64,000 bases of DNA, taken from positions 1,488,001 through 1,552,000 of the forward strand of contig CAWDUT010000006.1 in the NCBI GenBank assembly GCA_963805525.1. Direction: 5' to 3'. Of the stretch, positions 25,675-33,016 are shown piece after piece; position 1 is the first letter of the stretch, and each line of letters begins with the position of its first letter. The notes under the pieces were generated by a model, which saw only the letters and a list, made by a program, of their open reading frames with translations, was not told the origin of the DNA and searched no databases. The position numbers and the translations under genes were made by a program. This DNA comes from DASQFQ01 sp963805525. GTDB taxonomy: Bacteria > Actinomycetota > Thermoleophilia > Solirubrobacterales > Solirubrobacteraceae.

Positions 25675-26574
25675 ATGACAACTTCCAAGTGGACTCCGAA
25701 GGACCTTCCCAGCCAGAGCGGCCGGACCGTCGTCGTCACCGGCGCCAACAGCGGCATCGGGCTCGCCGCCGCGCGCGAGCTGGCCCGGGCGGGTGCTCAT
25801 GTCGTGCTCGCGGTGCGCGACGAGGCACGCGGCGCGGCCGCCGCGAAGACGATCGCGGGCTCGACCGAGGTGCGCCGGCTCGACCTCGCCGACCTCAGCT
25901 CCGTGCACGCGTTCGCCGACGGCTTCGAGGGCGACATCGACATCCTGATCAACAACGCCGGCGTGATGGCGATCCCCGAGCGGCGGACCGCCGACGGCTT
26001 CGAGATGCAGCTCGGGACGAACCACCTCGGGCACTTCGCGCTCGCGAACCTGCTGCTGCCGCGGATCCGCGACCGCATCGTCGTGGTCGCCTCCGGCGCG
26101 CACCGCATGGGCCAGATCCGGCTCGACGACCTCAACTGGGAGCAGGGCGGCTACAAGTCGTGGCGCGCCTACGGCCAGTCCAAGCTCGCCAACCTCCTGT
26201 TCACGAGCGAGCTCCAGCGGCGCCTGGGCGAGGCGGGCTCGGACGTGCGCGCGGTCGCGGCGCACCCCGGCTACGCGGCGACGAACCTGCAGAGCCACAC
26301 CGGCAGCAGGCTCCAACACGTCGGCATGTGGATCGGCAACAAGCTGATCGCCCAGAGCGACGAGCAGGGCGCGTGGCCGACGCTCTACGCGGCGAGCCAG
26401 GACATCCCCGGCAACTCCTACGTCGGCCCCGACGGCTTCCAGGAGGGCCGCGGCCACCCGACGCTCGTCGGCCGCAGCGACGCGGCGCAGGACGGCGAGA
26501 CCGCGCGCCGGCTGTGGGAGCGCTCCGAGGAGCTGACCGGCGTGAGCTTCCCGCTCACGCCCGCCGCCGCCTGA
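25675..26574 (+). CDS. Short-chain dehydrogenase/reductase
   Basis: 299 residues of the SDR superfamily, close to the retinol dehydrogenase/protochlorophyllide reductase-like branch. The cofactor motif is TGANSGIGLAAA (near residue 18), DILINNAGVM follows (near 86), then a Ser in VVASGAHRMG and the catalytic YGQSK (Tyr and Lys near 165). It reduces or oxidises an alcohol/carbonyl with NAD(P)(H); the substrate is unknown. The ATG sits where transcription should begin (7 nt after TACATT). Divergent from tetR and under the palindrome at 25638, so expression is probably induced by the substrate or a toxic compound. Confidence 0.9.
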   Translation: MTTSKWTPKDLPSQSGRTVVVTGANSGIGLAAARELARAGAHVVLAVRDEARGAAAAKTIAGSTEVRRLDLADLSSVHAFADGFEGDIDILINNAGVMAIPERRTADGFEMQLGTNHLGHFALANLLLPRIRDRIVVVASGAHRMGQIRLDDLNWEQGGYKSWRAYGQSKLANLLFTSELQRRLGEAGSDVRAVAAHPGYAATNLQSHTGSRLQHVGMWIGNKLIAQSDEQGAWPTLYAASQDIPGNSYVGPDGFQEGRGHPTLVGRSDAAQDGETARRLWERSEELTGVSFPLTPAAA

Positions 26575-26614
26575 CCGGCTGGACTTCCGCGCGGCGCGGC
26601 GGTATTGAGTGCGG

Positions 26615-27115
26615 ATGCGACCCATCCTCATCTCGACCGCCGCGCTCGCGCTGGCCGGCCTGGGCTGCGGGGGCGGCGACGACAAGGCCTCATCGTCCTC
26701 GTCCGCCACCGCCACGCCGCAGGCCGCCGCGCCGCCGCCGGCCGAGCTGCTGGGCACCTACACGACGACGCTGAAGCGGAGCGACGTCCCGGACCCGGCT
26801 CCCCCGGAGCTGGACGGGCAGTACCGCTGGACGCTGCGGATCACCAAGGACGGCGGGCCGGACGACAAGCCGGCGCTCACGATCGTCAAGCCCCCGGACG
26901 ACGTCCTCGAGTCGTCGGCGATGGCGGTCACGGGCGACAAGCTCGAGCTCACGGGGGAGGAGTGCGCGCAGACGATGGGCGACTCGATCGTGTCGAGCTC
27001 GTACACGTGGAAGGCCGAGGGCGACAGCCTGCGGCTGACCGCCGTCAAGCACGGATGTGCCGACAAGGTCGCCGAGACGATCCTCAGCGCCGAGCCATGG
27101 AAGCGGTCTGGCTAA
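26615..27115 (+). CDS. Putative lipoprotein
   Basis: 166 residues. Signal with lipobox ALAGLGC (near residue 18), then a low-complexity Ser/Ala/Thr/Pro spacer to about 45 and a compact beta-rich domain with two Cys (EECAQ and KHGCADK) that could form a disulphide. The TYTTTLKRSDVP and YRWTLRITKDG strands resemble small lipocalin-like or DUF-type lipoproteins, but the family is not recognised. ATG 26615 is chosen; GTG 26609 in the same frame is possible. It lies 40 bp after the SDR gene. Its stop codon coincides with the -10 box of the next gene. Confidence 0.7.
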   Translation: MRPILISTAALALAGLGCGGGDDKASSSSSATATPQAAAPPPAELLGTYTTTLKRSDVPDPAPPELDGQYRWTLRITKDGGPDDKPALTIVKPPDDVLESSAMAVTGDKLELTGEECAQTMGDSIVSSSYTWKAEGDSLRLTAVKHGCADKVAETILSAEPWKRSG

Positions 27116-27125
27116 ATTTGAGGGC

Positions 27126-27581
27126 GTGACGGACGAGTCGCCGACCGAGCGGGTCCTGCGCCGCAGCATGATCGACGAGGACGGTGGAGGCCGTCCCTTC
27201 TCCGAGCGCGTCCGGCACCACCGGCGCACGCTCGAGGCGTACTTCAAGGCCGGCTCGGTCCCGCGCTGGATGGAGCGGGTCAGCGAGGTCGACCAGGGCA
27301 TCGCGCGCGAGCGGCGGCGGTTCGCCGAGCGCTACCGGGCGCTGAAGGGCGAGTACGGCCACGACCACGAGGCGTTCGCGCGCCGCTGGGAGGCGATCGC
27401 GGCGGAGGCGAAGTTCGACGATCTCAACGAGCTGATCCGCCAGCACAACGACTGGTATCCGATCGAGCGCGACCTCCCGATGGACATGCGGACGCGCGAC
27501 TACGTGAAGGTCAACGGCAAGTCGTACCGCCGCCCCGAGCTCGGGCCGGCGTGGGTGCTCGAGCACTTCCCGGCGCGATGA
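27126..27581 (+). CDS. Conserved cytoplasmic protein of unknown function
   Basis: 151 residues, highly charged and helical. Features are RRSMIDEDGGGRPFSERV, ARRWEAIAAEAKFDDLNELIRQHNDWYPIE (near residue 95) and a C-terminal YVKVNGKSYRRPELGPAWVL. No known catalytic signature. The GTG at 27126 has TAAATT exactly 7 nt upstream, suggesting a leaderless transcript, and its TAA is also the stop codon of the previous gene. The stop overlaps the aminoglycoside acetyltransferase start as ATGA, so the two are coupled and it may share its function or regulation. Confidence 0.68.
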   Translation: MTDESPTERVLRRSMIDEDGGGRPFSERVRHHRRTLEAYFKAGSVPRWMERVSEVDQGIARERRRFAERYRALKGEYGHDHEAFARRWEAIAAEAKFDDLNELIRQHNDWYPIERDLPMDMRTRDYVKVNGKSYRRPELGPAWVLEHFPAR

Positions 27582-28111
27582 TCTCGGTCCGGGTCGCGCA
27601 CACCGCGCAGCTCGACCCGGGAACGCTGTCCGCGGCACGCGCGCTGCTCTACGCCGTGTTCGACGACATGACCGAGGCGGACTGGGAGCACTCGCTCGGC
27701 GGGATCCACGCGCTCGCCTACGAGGGCGGGGAGCTCGTCGGCCACGCCGCGGTGATCCAGCGGCGGCTCCTGCACGGCGGGCGGGCGCTGCGGACGGGCT
27801 ACGTCGAGGGTGTCGGCGTGCGGGCCGACCACCGGCGGCGCGGGCACGCCTCGGAGATGATGGAGGCGCTCGAGCGGGTGATCCGCGACGCCTACGAGCT
27901 CGGCGCGCTGGGCGCGACCGACGAGGCGACGCTGTTCTACTCCGGCCGCGGGTGGCGGCTGTGGGGCGGGCCGCTGTCGGCGCTGACGCCCGACGGCGTG
28001 GCGCGCACGCCCGACGAGCAGGGCGCGGTCTACGTGCTGCCGGTCGACGGCGTGCCGGTGGACTTGTCGGGCGCGCTGACGGTCGACTGGCGCGACGGCG
28101 ACGTCTGGTGA
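27578..28111 (+). CDS. aac(2'): Aminoglycoside 2'-N-acetyltransferase
   Basis: 177 residues that match the mycobacterial AAC(2')-I family nearly end to end: the DWEHSLGGIHALAYEGGELVG-type strand (near residue 34), a VIQRRLLHGGRALRTGYVE segment, the GNAT acetyl-CoA loop VRADHRRRGHASEMM (near 88), LGALGATDEAT, and the terminal TVDWRDGDVW. These enzymes acetylate the 2'-amino group of aminoglycosides and are chromosomal in mycobacteria, where a cell-wall role has been proposed. ATG overlapping the upstream stop by 4 bp. The 3' end overlaps the convergent marR gene by 82 bp. No sign of recent transfer. Confidence 0.9.
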   Translation: MISVRVAHTAQLDPGTLSAARALLYAVFDDMTEADWEHSLGGIHALAYEGGELVGHAAVIQRRLLHGGRALRTGYVEGVGVRADHRRRGHASEMMEALERVIRDAYELGALGATDEATLFYSGRGWRLWGGPLSALTPDGVARTPDEQGAVYVLPVDGVPVDLSGALTVDWRDGDVW

Positions 28112-28602
28112 GGCGGTAGGCCGAGCATCAGTTTGCGCAGGAGGTCCGAGAGCTGCTCGCGCTCCTCGGGCGAGAGCGCCTCGAGCAGCCGCCGCTCGTT
28201 GGCGAGGTGGGCCTCGGTGACGCCGTCGATCAGCTTGCGGCCCGCGGCCGTGAGGCCGATCAGCGTGCCGCGGCGGTCCTGCGGGTCCGGGCTGCGCTCG
28301 ATCAGGCCGGCCTGCTCGAGCCGGTCGAGGCGCTTCGTCACGCCGCTCGAGTTGATCATCAGGGTGCGGGTGAACTCGGCCGCGCGTAGCCGGTAGGGCG
28401 GGCCGGAGCGGCGGAGGGTGGCGAGCACGTCGTGCCAGCCGTGCTCGAGGCCGTGCTCGCGGTAGACCGGCTCGAGCCGTGCCTCGAGCTCGCGCGAGAG
28501 CCTGGAGATGCGGCCGATGACGCCGATGGGGGAGACGTCCAGCCCCGGCCACTCGACGCTCCACTGCTCGATCATGCGATCCACGCCGTCGCGCTCGGGC
28601 AT
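28030..28602 (-). CDS. MarR-family regulator
   Basis: 190 residues. A helical N-terminus (MIEQWSVEWP, GVIGRISRLSREL) leads into a winged helix-turn-helix (about residues 55-125): LRAAEFTRTLMINSSGVTKRLDRLEQAGLIERS, followed by the wing DPQDRRGTLIGLT. It binds palindromic DNA as a dimer. The ATG at 28602 has TAACCT 7 nt upstream and no Shine-Dalgarno (leaderless type). The last about 27 codons overlap aac(2') on the other strand, and an 18-residue Ser/Thr-rich tail is unusual. It is divergent from a 24-residue ORF at 28664, with an imperfect palindrome between them. Confidence 0.88.
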   Translation of the reverse strand: MPERDGVDRMIEQWSVEWPGLDVSPIGVIGRISRLSRELEARLEPVYREHGLEHGWHDVLATLRRSGPPYRLRAAEFTRTLMINSSGVTKRLDRLEQAGLIERSPDPQDRRGTLIGLTAAGRKLIDGVTEAHLANERRLLEALSPEEREQLSDLLRKLMLGLPPHQTSPSRQSTVSAPDKSTGTPSTGST

Positions 28603-28622
28603 GCACGGGAGGTTACCTTCCC

Positions 28623-28663
28623 AGCAAATTGTTTCCTAAGACGATACTTGCTAGGATGCGATC
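28623..28663 (+). promoter_or_regulatory. Promoter and imperfect palindrome between marR and a tiny ORF
   Basis: On the plus strand, TTGTTT (28629-28634), a 17-nt spacer and TAGGAT (28652-28657) end 6 nt before ATG 28664. AGCAA (28623-28627) and TTGCT (28648-28652) are inverted and surround the -35; the inner arms are partly complementary. The size and position suit a MarR operator controlling the plus-strand promoter and possibly marR itself, which starts at 28602. Confidence 0.55.
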
Positions 28664-28738
28664 ATGTTCAAGATCAACCTCAAGCCCGCACCGCGGGTCA
28701 CGCGCGGCGACACCGTGCCGCGCCTTCGCTGGTACTAG
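28664..28738 (+). CDS. Predicted 24-residue leaderless small protein
   Basis: ATG to TAG encodes 24 residues with strong basic and aromatic ends (start MFKINLK, end PRLRWY). Three features support it: a good promoter whose -10 TAGGAT lies 6 nt before the ATG, the same spacing as other leaderless genes here; a possible MarR operator over that promoter; and a stop codon that shares CTAG with the convergent Fpg/Nei glycosylase gene, an arrangement seen at three other gene ends in the window. There is no similarity I recognise. It could also be the leftover 5' end of a longer MarR-controlled gene. Confidence 0.45.
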   Translation: MFKINLKPAPRVTRGDTVPRLRWY

Positions 28739-29487
28739 TCCGGTTGGCACACGGGGCACCAGTACGTGGTGCGCCCGCCGATCGTGTCCCGCGCGAGCAA
28801 CGTCTTGCAGCGCGGGCACGAGCCGCCCTTCTCACGCGCGGGCATGAAGCGCCCGGTGTGCACGCCGCCGTTGCGGATCGCGTCCCGGACCGCCGCCCGC
28901 AGCTCGCGCCGCAGGTGATCGAGCTCGTCCACCGACAGCTCGCCGACCGGCCGCCGCGGGCTCAGCTTCGCGCGCCATAGCGTCTCGTCGGCGAGCAGGT
29001 TGCCGACGCCGGCGATCACGCCCTGGTCGAGCAGCTTCGCCTTCAGCGGCAGGATGCCGCGGCCGACGCGCTCGCGGAAGACGTCGCGGCTGACCTCGGC
29101 CGCGTCCGGCCCGACGTGGGAGAAGTCCGGCTCGATCAGCGCGCGGCCGAGCCGGCGCTTGTCGCGCAGCGCCATCCGCCCGCCGCCGGCGAACTCGAGC
29201 GCGAAGCGGTCCCACTGCCGCGGGGCGGGCTCCTCGTCGACCGCGATCCGGCCCGCCATGCCGAGGTGCAGGCCGAGGTCCGGGCCGCCGTCATCGGTCT
29301 CGACCCAGAGGAACTTCCCGCGCCGGTGCGCCTTGGTCAGCCGCCTGCCGATGAGCGCCTCGGCGATCTCGCCAGGGGCATGGGGGCGGCAGACGTAGGT
29401 GTCCCGGTCGTCGACCGCGATGATCTCGCGATCCAGGACGCGCTCGATCTGCTGCCTGGCGCGCTCGGCTTCGGGGAGCTCTGGCAT
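28735..29487 (-). CDS. Fpg/Nei-family DNA glycosylase
   Basis: 250 residues. It starts MPELPEAE, where Pro2 and Glu3 are the catalytic pair of formamidopyrimidine/endonuclease VIII glycosylases. A beta-sandwich with LHLGMAGRI follows, then the helix-two-turn-helix with GVGNLLADETLWRAKL (near 165), and a zinc finger CPRC-x16-CPVC at the C-terminus. It removes oxidised bases and nicks the DNA. It is slightly short for MutM but normal for actinobacterial Fpg/Nei paralogues. ATG 29487 has TAGGCT 6 nt upstream, suggesting its own leaderless promoter. The MFS frame upstream runs 151 bp into this gene. Confidence 0.9.
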   Translation of the reverse strand: MPELPEAERARQQIERVLDREIIAVDDRDTYVCRPHAPGEIAEALIGRRLTKAHRRGKFLWVETDDGGPDLGLHLGMAGRIAVDEEPAPRQWDRFALEFAGGGRMALRDKRRLGRALIEPDFSHVGPDAAEVSRDVFRERVGRGILPLKAKLLDQGVIAGVGNLLADETLWRAKLSPRRPVGELSVDELDHLRRELRAAVRDAIRNGGVHTGRFMPAREKGGSCPRCKTLLARDTIGGRTTYWCPVCQPD

Positions 29488-30560
29488 CTCTCCAGCCTAC
29501 GATCGGCGAGCGCCGCGAGGACCACGCCGAGCGTCACGGCGGCCGCGGCGGCGAGCAGCAGCCGCGGGCCGGCGGCGCCGATGAGCGAGCCCGTCACGCC
29601 CGCGCCCACCGACGCGGCCGCGACCTTCAGCCCGGCCATCGAGACGAACACCTGCGCCCGCGCCTCCGGCGGGGCGTAGCGCCCGCGGGCGGCGAACGTG
29701 GCGGTGATGAACGCGGCGTTCGCGAGCCCGGCGAGCGCGAAGCCGGCGAGCGTCAGGGGATAGGTCGGCGCGAGGGCGGTGAGGCCGAGGGCGATAGCCT
29801 GCGCGGCGGCGCCGTACGCGGTCATCCGCTCGGGCTCGCCCGGCAGGGGCAAGGCGGTGAGGAGCAGCGAGCCGGCCAGCAGGCCCAGGCCGAACGCGGC
29901 CATCAGCGTCGCGCTGCCGAGCACGGCGGCGATCACCGCCAGCCCGCCCGCGGCGAACGCGGTCAGCATGGTGATGAGGTTCACGCGCCGCAGCCGCCCG
30001 TCGCTGACGAGCAGGCGGAGCGCCTCGCGGGCCGGCGGCGGTGGTTGGTCGCCAGTGGCGCGCTCGACGAACGGCAGCGTGCGGGTCAGCACCGCGGCGA
30101 GCCCGGTCGCGACGGAGAGCGCGAGCACGGCGGTCAGCGGCGTGGTGACGGCGGTGGCGAGCGCGACGAGCGCCGGCCCGCCGGTGCCGCCCATGCCGTA
30201 GCTCAGCGCGTCCCAGCCTTCGCGCCCCTCGCCGGCCGTGGCGGCGAGCCGGCTGCTCATCCCGCCCGTGAGCAGCGGCCCGCAGGCGCCCGCGAGCACG
30301 ACCGCCGCGGCCGCCAGCGCCAGCGGCGCGCGACCGAGCAGCAGCGCCCCGGCGGCGAGGGCGAGCCCATAGCCCGCGAACGCTGCGGCGAGAACCCAGC
30401 GGCCGTCGCGCGCGGCGTCGAGCCGTCGTGCGACCCACGGCCCCAGCAGGTGCGGCGCGGTCAGCGCCGCCGCGAGCAGTCCGCCGGCGCCGCGGCGGCC
30501 CGGCGGCCGACCGGCGCCGTCGCCACGGTCGCCGAGCGAGGGACCACGTACAACGAGCAC
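29337..30560 (-). CDS. MFS transporter lacking its first helix and with a run-on tail
   Basis: The frame encodes an MFS permease from transmembrane helix 2 on: GLLAAALTAPHLLGPWVARRLD (TM2 and the loop 2-3 motif), TM3-TM4, a central loop near residue 165, and TM7-TM12 ending in LGVVLAALADRR. The expected helix 1 is missing; the residues before TM2 are Gly/Arg-rich junk that overlaps the start of the divergent CGNR gene. The true domain ends about 9 bp before the fpg start, but the frame continues 52 codons, overlapping fpg by 151 bp out of phase. Both ends look damaged, so it may be non-functional. Confidence 0.6.
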   Translation of the reverse strand: MLVVRGPSLGDRGDGAGRPPGRRGAGGLLAAALTAPHLLGPWVARRLDAARDGRWVLAAAFAGYGLALAAGALLLGRAPLALAAAAVVLAGACGPLLTGGMSSRLAATAGEGREGWDALSYGMGGTGGPALVALATAVTTPLTAVLALSVATGLAAVLTRTLPFVERATGDQPPPPAREALRLLVSDGRLRRVNLITMLTAFAAGGLAVIAAVLGSATLMAAFGLGLLAGSLLLTALPLPGEPERMTAYGAAAQAIALGLTALAPTYPLTLAGFALAGLANAAFITATFAARGRYAPPEARAQVFVSMAGLKVAAASVGAGVTGSLIGAAGPRLLLAAAAAVTLGVVLAALADRRLERCQSSPKPSAPGSRSSASWIARSSRSTTGTPTSAAPMPLARSPRRSSAGG

Positions 30561-31022
30561 CTCGTCGCGCCGGAGGCCCTCGCCGACTGGATCGCGCAGG
30601 CCGGGATCGTCGACAGCCCCGTCGCGGTGACGCCGGAGGGGCTGGAGCGGGCGAAAGTGGTCCGGGAGGCGCTGTTCGCGCTCGTCGAGGCGACGATCGA
30701 CGGCGAGGCCTCGCCGGCCGAGGCATTGCGCGTCGTCAACGAGGCCGCCGCCGCGCCCCCGCCGACGCCCGCGCTGGAGGGCGCCGAGCTCCGTAGAGAG
30801 GGCGACCTCGACGCCGTCGTCTCCGCGCTCGCCCGGACCGCGCTCGAGCTGCTCGGCGGCCCCGAGCGGGCGCGCGTCAAGTGGTGCGCCGGCGAGGGCT
30901 GCACGCGCCCGTTCGTCGACCGCTCACGCGGCGGCCGGCGGCGCTGGTGCGGGATGGCCGGCTGCGGCGACCGCGCCAAGGCCGCCGCCTACCGCTCGCG
31001 CCAGCGCGAGCGCTCGGGCTAG
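30450..31022 (+). CDS. CGNR zinc finger (ABATE domain) regulator, N-terminus eroded
   Basis: About 190 residues. The ABATE-like helical domain starts abruptly at VATVAERGTTYNEHL (normally preceded by a conserved start such as LDFVNT), and the C-terminal zinc finger is complete: CAGEGCTRPFVD, then WCGMAGCGDRAKAAAYR, with Asp replacing the Asn of CGNR. These proteins are predicted stress- or antibiotic-responsive transcription regulators. The only in-frame start nearby is GTG 30450, which adds Arg/Ala-rich residues that are the reverse strand of the MFS gene. The real 5' end seems to have been lost together with that of the MFS gene. Confidence 0.65.
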   Translation: MRRGQRRREQSAGAAAARRPTGAVATVAERGTTYNEHLVAPEALADWIAQAGIVDSPVAVTPEGLERAKVVREALFALVEATIDGEASPAEALRVVNEAAAAPPPTPALEGAELRREGDLDAVVSALARTALELLGGPERARVKWCAGEGCTRPFVDRSRGGRRRWCGMAGCGDRAKAAAYRSRQRERSG

Positions 31023-31900
31023 TCGGTCGGGCCGTCGAAGATGATCGGCCGCCGTTGGACGTCGACGGCGACGTGGTCGCGGCGGCAGCGGCTCCGGCTC
31101 GCCGGGCCGTGGGGCCGGCCGCAGCGCCAGCCCGCAGCGGTGCACGAATGCGCGGCGCAGCGCGAGCTGTTGGCCCAGGCGCGCGCGACGCCCGCGGCCT
31201 CGCTGCAGGTGGTGTTGATCGCTCGCACGTCCAGGCTGGACCCACCGCCGCCCCCCGGACCACCGCCGCCGCAGCCCTTGCTCACCACGAGCTCGATCCG
31301 CCCGCGTGGGCAGCCCACGCTCGCGAGCCCGCTGAGCCGCCCGCCGAGCAATGGAGTGCAGCTGCGCCCGCCGGCCCGGCACGCCAGCAGCGCACGGCAG
31401 CCGCGCTTGGCGCTCCACGCGTCGACCACGCGCGTCGCCTTCGTGCAGCCGCGCGCGTACACCTGGATCTCGAGCCCGTGCGTGTCGGTCGACTCGCAGC
31501 GCCCGTTCGGCTTCACGTGGCGCTTGAGCGGCGCGGTGAACGTGAACGTCGCGGCCGAGCAGTCGCCGCGCGCGCGGCCGAGGAAGCGCGTCGTGCCGCT
31601 CACCGACTGCCCGTCGGCCGCGAACCTGCCCTCCACGACCTGGTAGCGCGTCTTCCAGCGGAACGATCCGTTCCGCCGCACCGGCGTGCCGCGCGGCGCC
31701 GGCTTGCTGTCGGCGGTCGTCGTCTCGGCGAAGTCGCACGGCGCGCCCACGAACGACCGCGTCGTGAGCGAGCGGCCGTCATCGACGACGACCAGCCGCG
31801 CGATGCACGAGGAGTCACACGGGGAGTCGACCTTGCCCTGGTAGGTGCCGCCGCCCAGGGTGGCGGCGACGGCGGCGAGGGTGACGGTCAGCAGTCCCAC
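31019..31900 (-). CDS. Secreted Cys-rich protein of unknown function
   Basis: 293 residues with a short signal peptide (LLTVTLAAVAATLGGG). The mature part has at least 16 Cys, a strand-rich first half (TRYQVVEGRFAADGQSVSGT) and a Gly-rich linker (near 215) before a Cys/Arg-rich C-terminal section. It is probably an extracellular disulphide-bonded protein; no catalytic motif is seen. The GTG at 31900 has TAGCGT 6 nt upstream and no Shine-Dalgarno. The stop codon shares CTAG with the convergent CGNR gene. Composition towards the C-terminus is Arg-rich and could include a partly degenerate tail. Confidence 0.65.
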   Translation of the reverse strand: MGLLTVTLAAVAATLGGGTYQGKVDSPCDSSCIARLVVVDDGRSLTTRSFVGAPCDFAETTTADSKPAPRGTPVRRNGSFRWKTRYQVVEGRFAADGQSVSGTTRFLGRARGDCSAATFTFTAPLKRHVKPNGRCESTDTHGLEIQVYARGCTKATRVVDAWSAKRGCRALLACRAGGRSCTPLLGGRLSGLASVGCPRGRIELVVSKGCGGGGPGGGGGSSLDVRAINTTCSEAAGVARAWANSSRCAAHSCTAAGWRCGRPHGPASRSRCRRDHVAVDVQRRPIIFDGPTD

Positions 31901-31946
31901 GCGCCGACGCTATCCGGGCCGGCCGACGATCGCCACCCCCGATCGC

Positions 31947-32351
31947 TCAGCGCTCGAGCTTGTGCGCGCCCCGCCGGTGGGTCAGGCCGTCGAGCAGGAC
32001 CTCGACCGGCGAGCGCCGGTTGGTCTGCTCGAGCTGCTCGCGGATCGCGCGGATGTCGTCCGCGGTGTTCGACGCCTGGTTCGCCAGCACCGCGAGGCGC
32101 TTGGCGCCCCCGGCGAGCGCGCGGGTCCGGCTCCGGCGGGGCAGCGGCAGCAGCTGCCGCAGCGCGCGCCGTGAGCCGAGGCGCGTGCCGAGCGCCAATC
32201 CGCCGGCGATGCCCGCCGCGGCCGCGCCGGCCGCCAGGGCCGGCGCCGGGGTGCGGCGGGCGGTCGAGACGACCGCCTCGCTCGCGTTCTTCGTGAGAGC
32301 CAGCGCGCCGTCCGCTGCGTCGGCGGCCGGTCGCGGGGTGGTCTGCGGCAT
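31947..32351 (-). CDS. Small membrane-associated protein of unknown function
   Basis: 134 residues. One glycine-alanine-rich hydrophobic stretch (about residues 38-55, ALAAGAAAAGIAGGLALG) is followed by a basic region and a helical C-terminus (NTADDIRAIREQLEQ). The next gene upstream encodes a protein with a near-identical ALAAGAAAAGILGG stretch, so the two look like divergent paralogues. It starts 9 bp after the stop of that gene, with a GGAG just before the ATG, so they form an operon. The function is unknown; the basic character could suit nucleic-acid or envelope association. Confidence 0.65.
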   Translation of the reverse strand: MPQTTPRPAADAADGALALTKNASEAVVSTARRTPAPALAAGAAAAGIAGGLALGTRLGSRRALRQLLPLPRRSRTRALAGGAKRLAVLANQASNTADDIRAIREQLEQTNRRSPVEVLLDGLTHRRGAHKLER

Positions 32352-32360
32352 CTCCGCCCC

Positions 32361-32924
32361 CTAGTCGAGGATCTTGCCGAGGCGCTCGGCCTGATCGGCC
32401 GCGCGATCGAGGTCCTTGGAGACGTTCTTGCTCGTCTTGGCGAAGTGCTTGCTCGCCTGCCCGACCGACTTGGCGATCGTCTTCGCATCCAGGCCGGACA
32501 CCGATTTCGGCACCCGCACGCCGAGCACCTTCTTGGGCTGCATACGGGCCTTGAGGGCCACGCCTCCGAGGATTCCGGCGGCCGCCGCGCCGGCGGCGAG
32601 CGCCGGGCGCCCGGCCTTGCCGGCGACGTCCTTGATCGTCCCCGTGATGCCGCTGCTGTCGCCGCGACCGTTGCTGCTCGCCGGCTTCGCGCGGCTCGAG
32701 CTGCTGCTCGCCGGCTTCGCGCGGGCGCGGCTGCTGCTCGCCGGCTTCGCGCGGGCACGGCTGCTGGAGCTCTTCGCCCGCGGCTTGCCGTTGGAGCTCG
32801 AGCTGCGCTTCTGCGCGGAGCTGGATCGCTTGGCCGCGGCCGCGGATCCCTTGCGAGCGGTGCTCGACGGCTTGCGGGCAGTGCCGGACGTCGTCCGGGT
32901 GCCGGAGGTCTTGGACTGGGCCAT
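32361..32924 (-). CDS. Lys/Ala/Ser-rich repeat protein (histone H1-like tail plus membrane segment)
   Basis: 187 residues. The first about 85 residues are a low-complexity basic tail with an SSSRARAKPA decapeptide repeated about three times (DNA repeat of 30 bp at 32671-32754), like the C-terminal tails of bacterial H1-like proteins. A Gly/Ala hydrophobic stretch (about 102-118) and a basic helical C-terminus (SKNVSKDLDRAADQAERL) follow. GGGGAAGG lies 5-6 nt before the ATG. It could bind DNA or RNA or coat the membrane. Upstream partner of the paralogue at 31947. The repeat is prone to slippage, so length may vary between strains. Confidence 0.7.
   Translation of the reverse strand: MAQSKTSGTRTTSGTARKPSSTARKGSAAAAKRSSSAQKRSSSSNGKPRAKSSSSRARAKPASSSRARAKPASSSSSRAKPASSNGRGDSSGITGTIKDVAGKAGRPALAAGAAAAGILGGVALKARMQPKKVLGVRVPKSVSGLDAKTIAKSVGQASKHFAKTSKNVSKDLDRAADQAERLGKILD
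32671..32754 (-). repeat. 30-bp tandem repeat inside the basic-tail gene
   Basis: Three copies of a 24-bp core (TGCTGCTCGCCGGCTTCGCG plus 3-4 bases) start at 32671, 32701 and 32731, an exact 30-bp period, with few differences. On the coding strand they give the repeated decapeptide rich in Ser, Arg, Lys and Ala. It is coding-level duplication, not an insertion element. Confidence 0.8.
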
Positions 32925-33016
32925 TCGCGCCTTCCCCTTTGTTCGCGAACCCTCGTCCGGGGTGATACCCAACGGGCGCGGCAGAAACGCAGTGGCAAGA
33001 ACGCGCCCGTTCAGGC

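Noticed and set aside
28613..28819. A 68-codon minus-strand ORF over the marR/fpg gap.
   Set aside because: It runs through the promoter and the 24-residue ORF in the opposite sense, has no start signal and resembles no protein.
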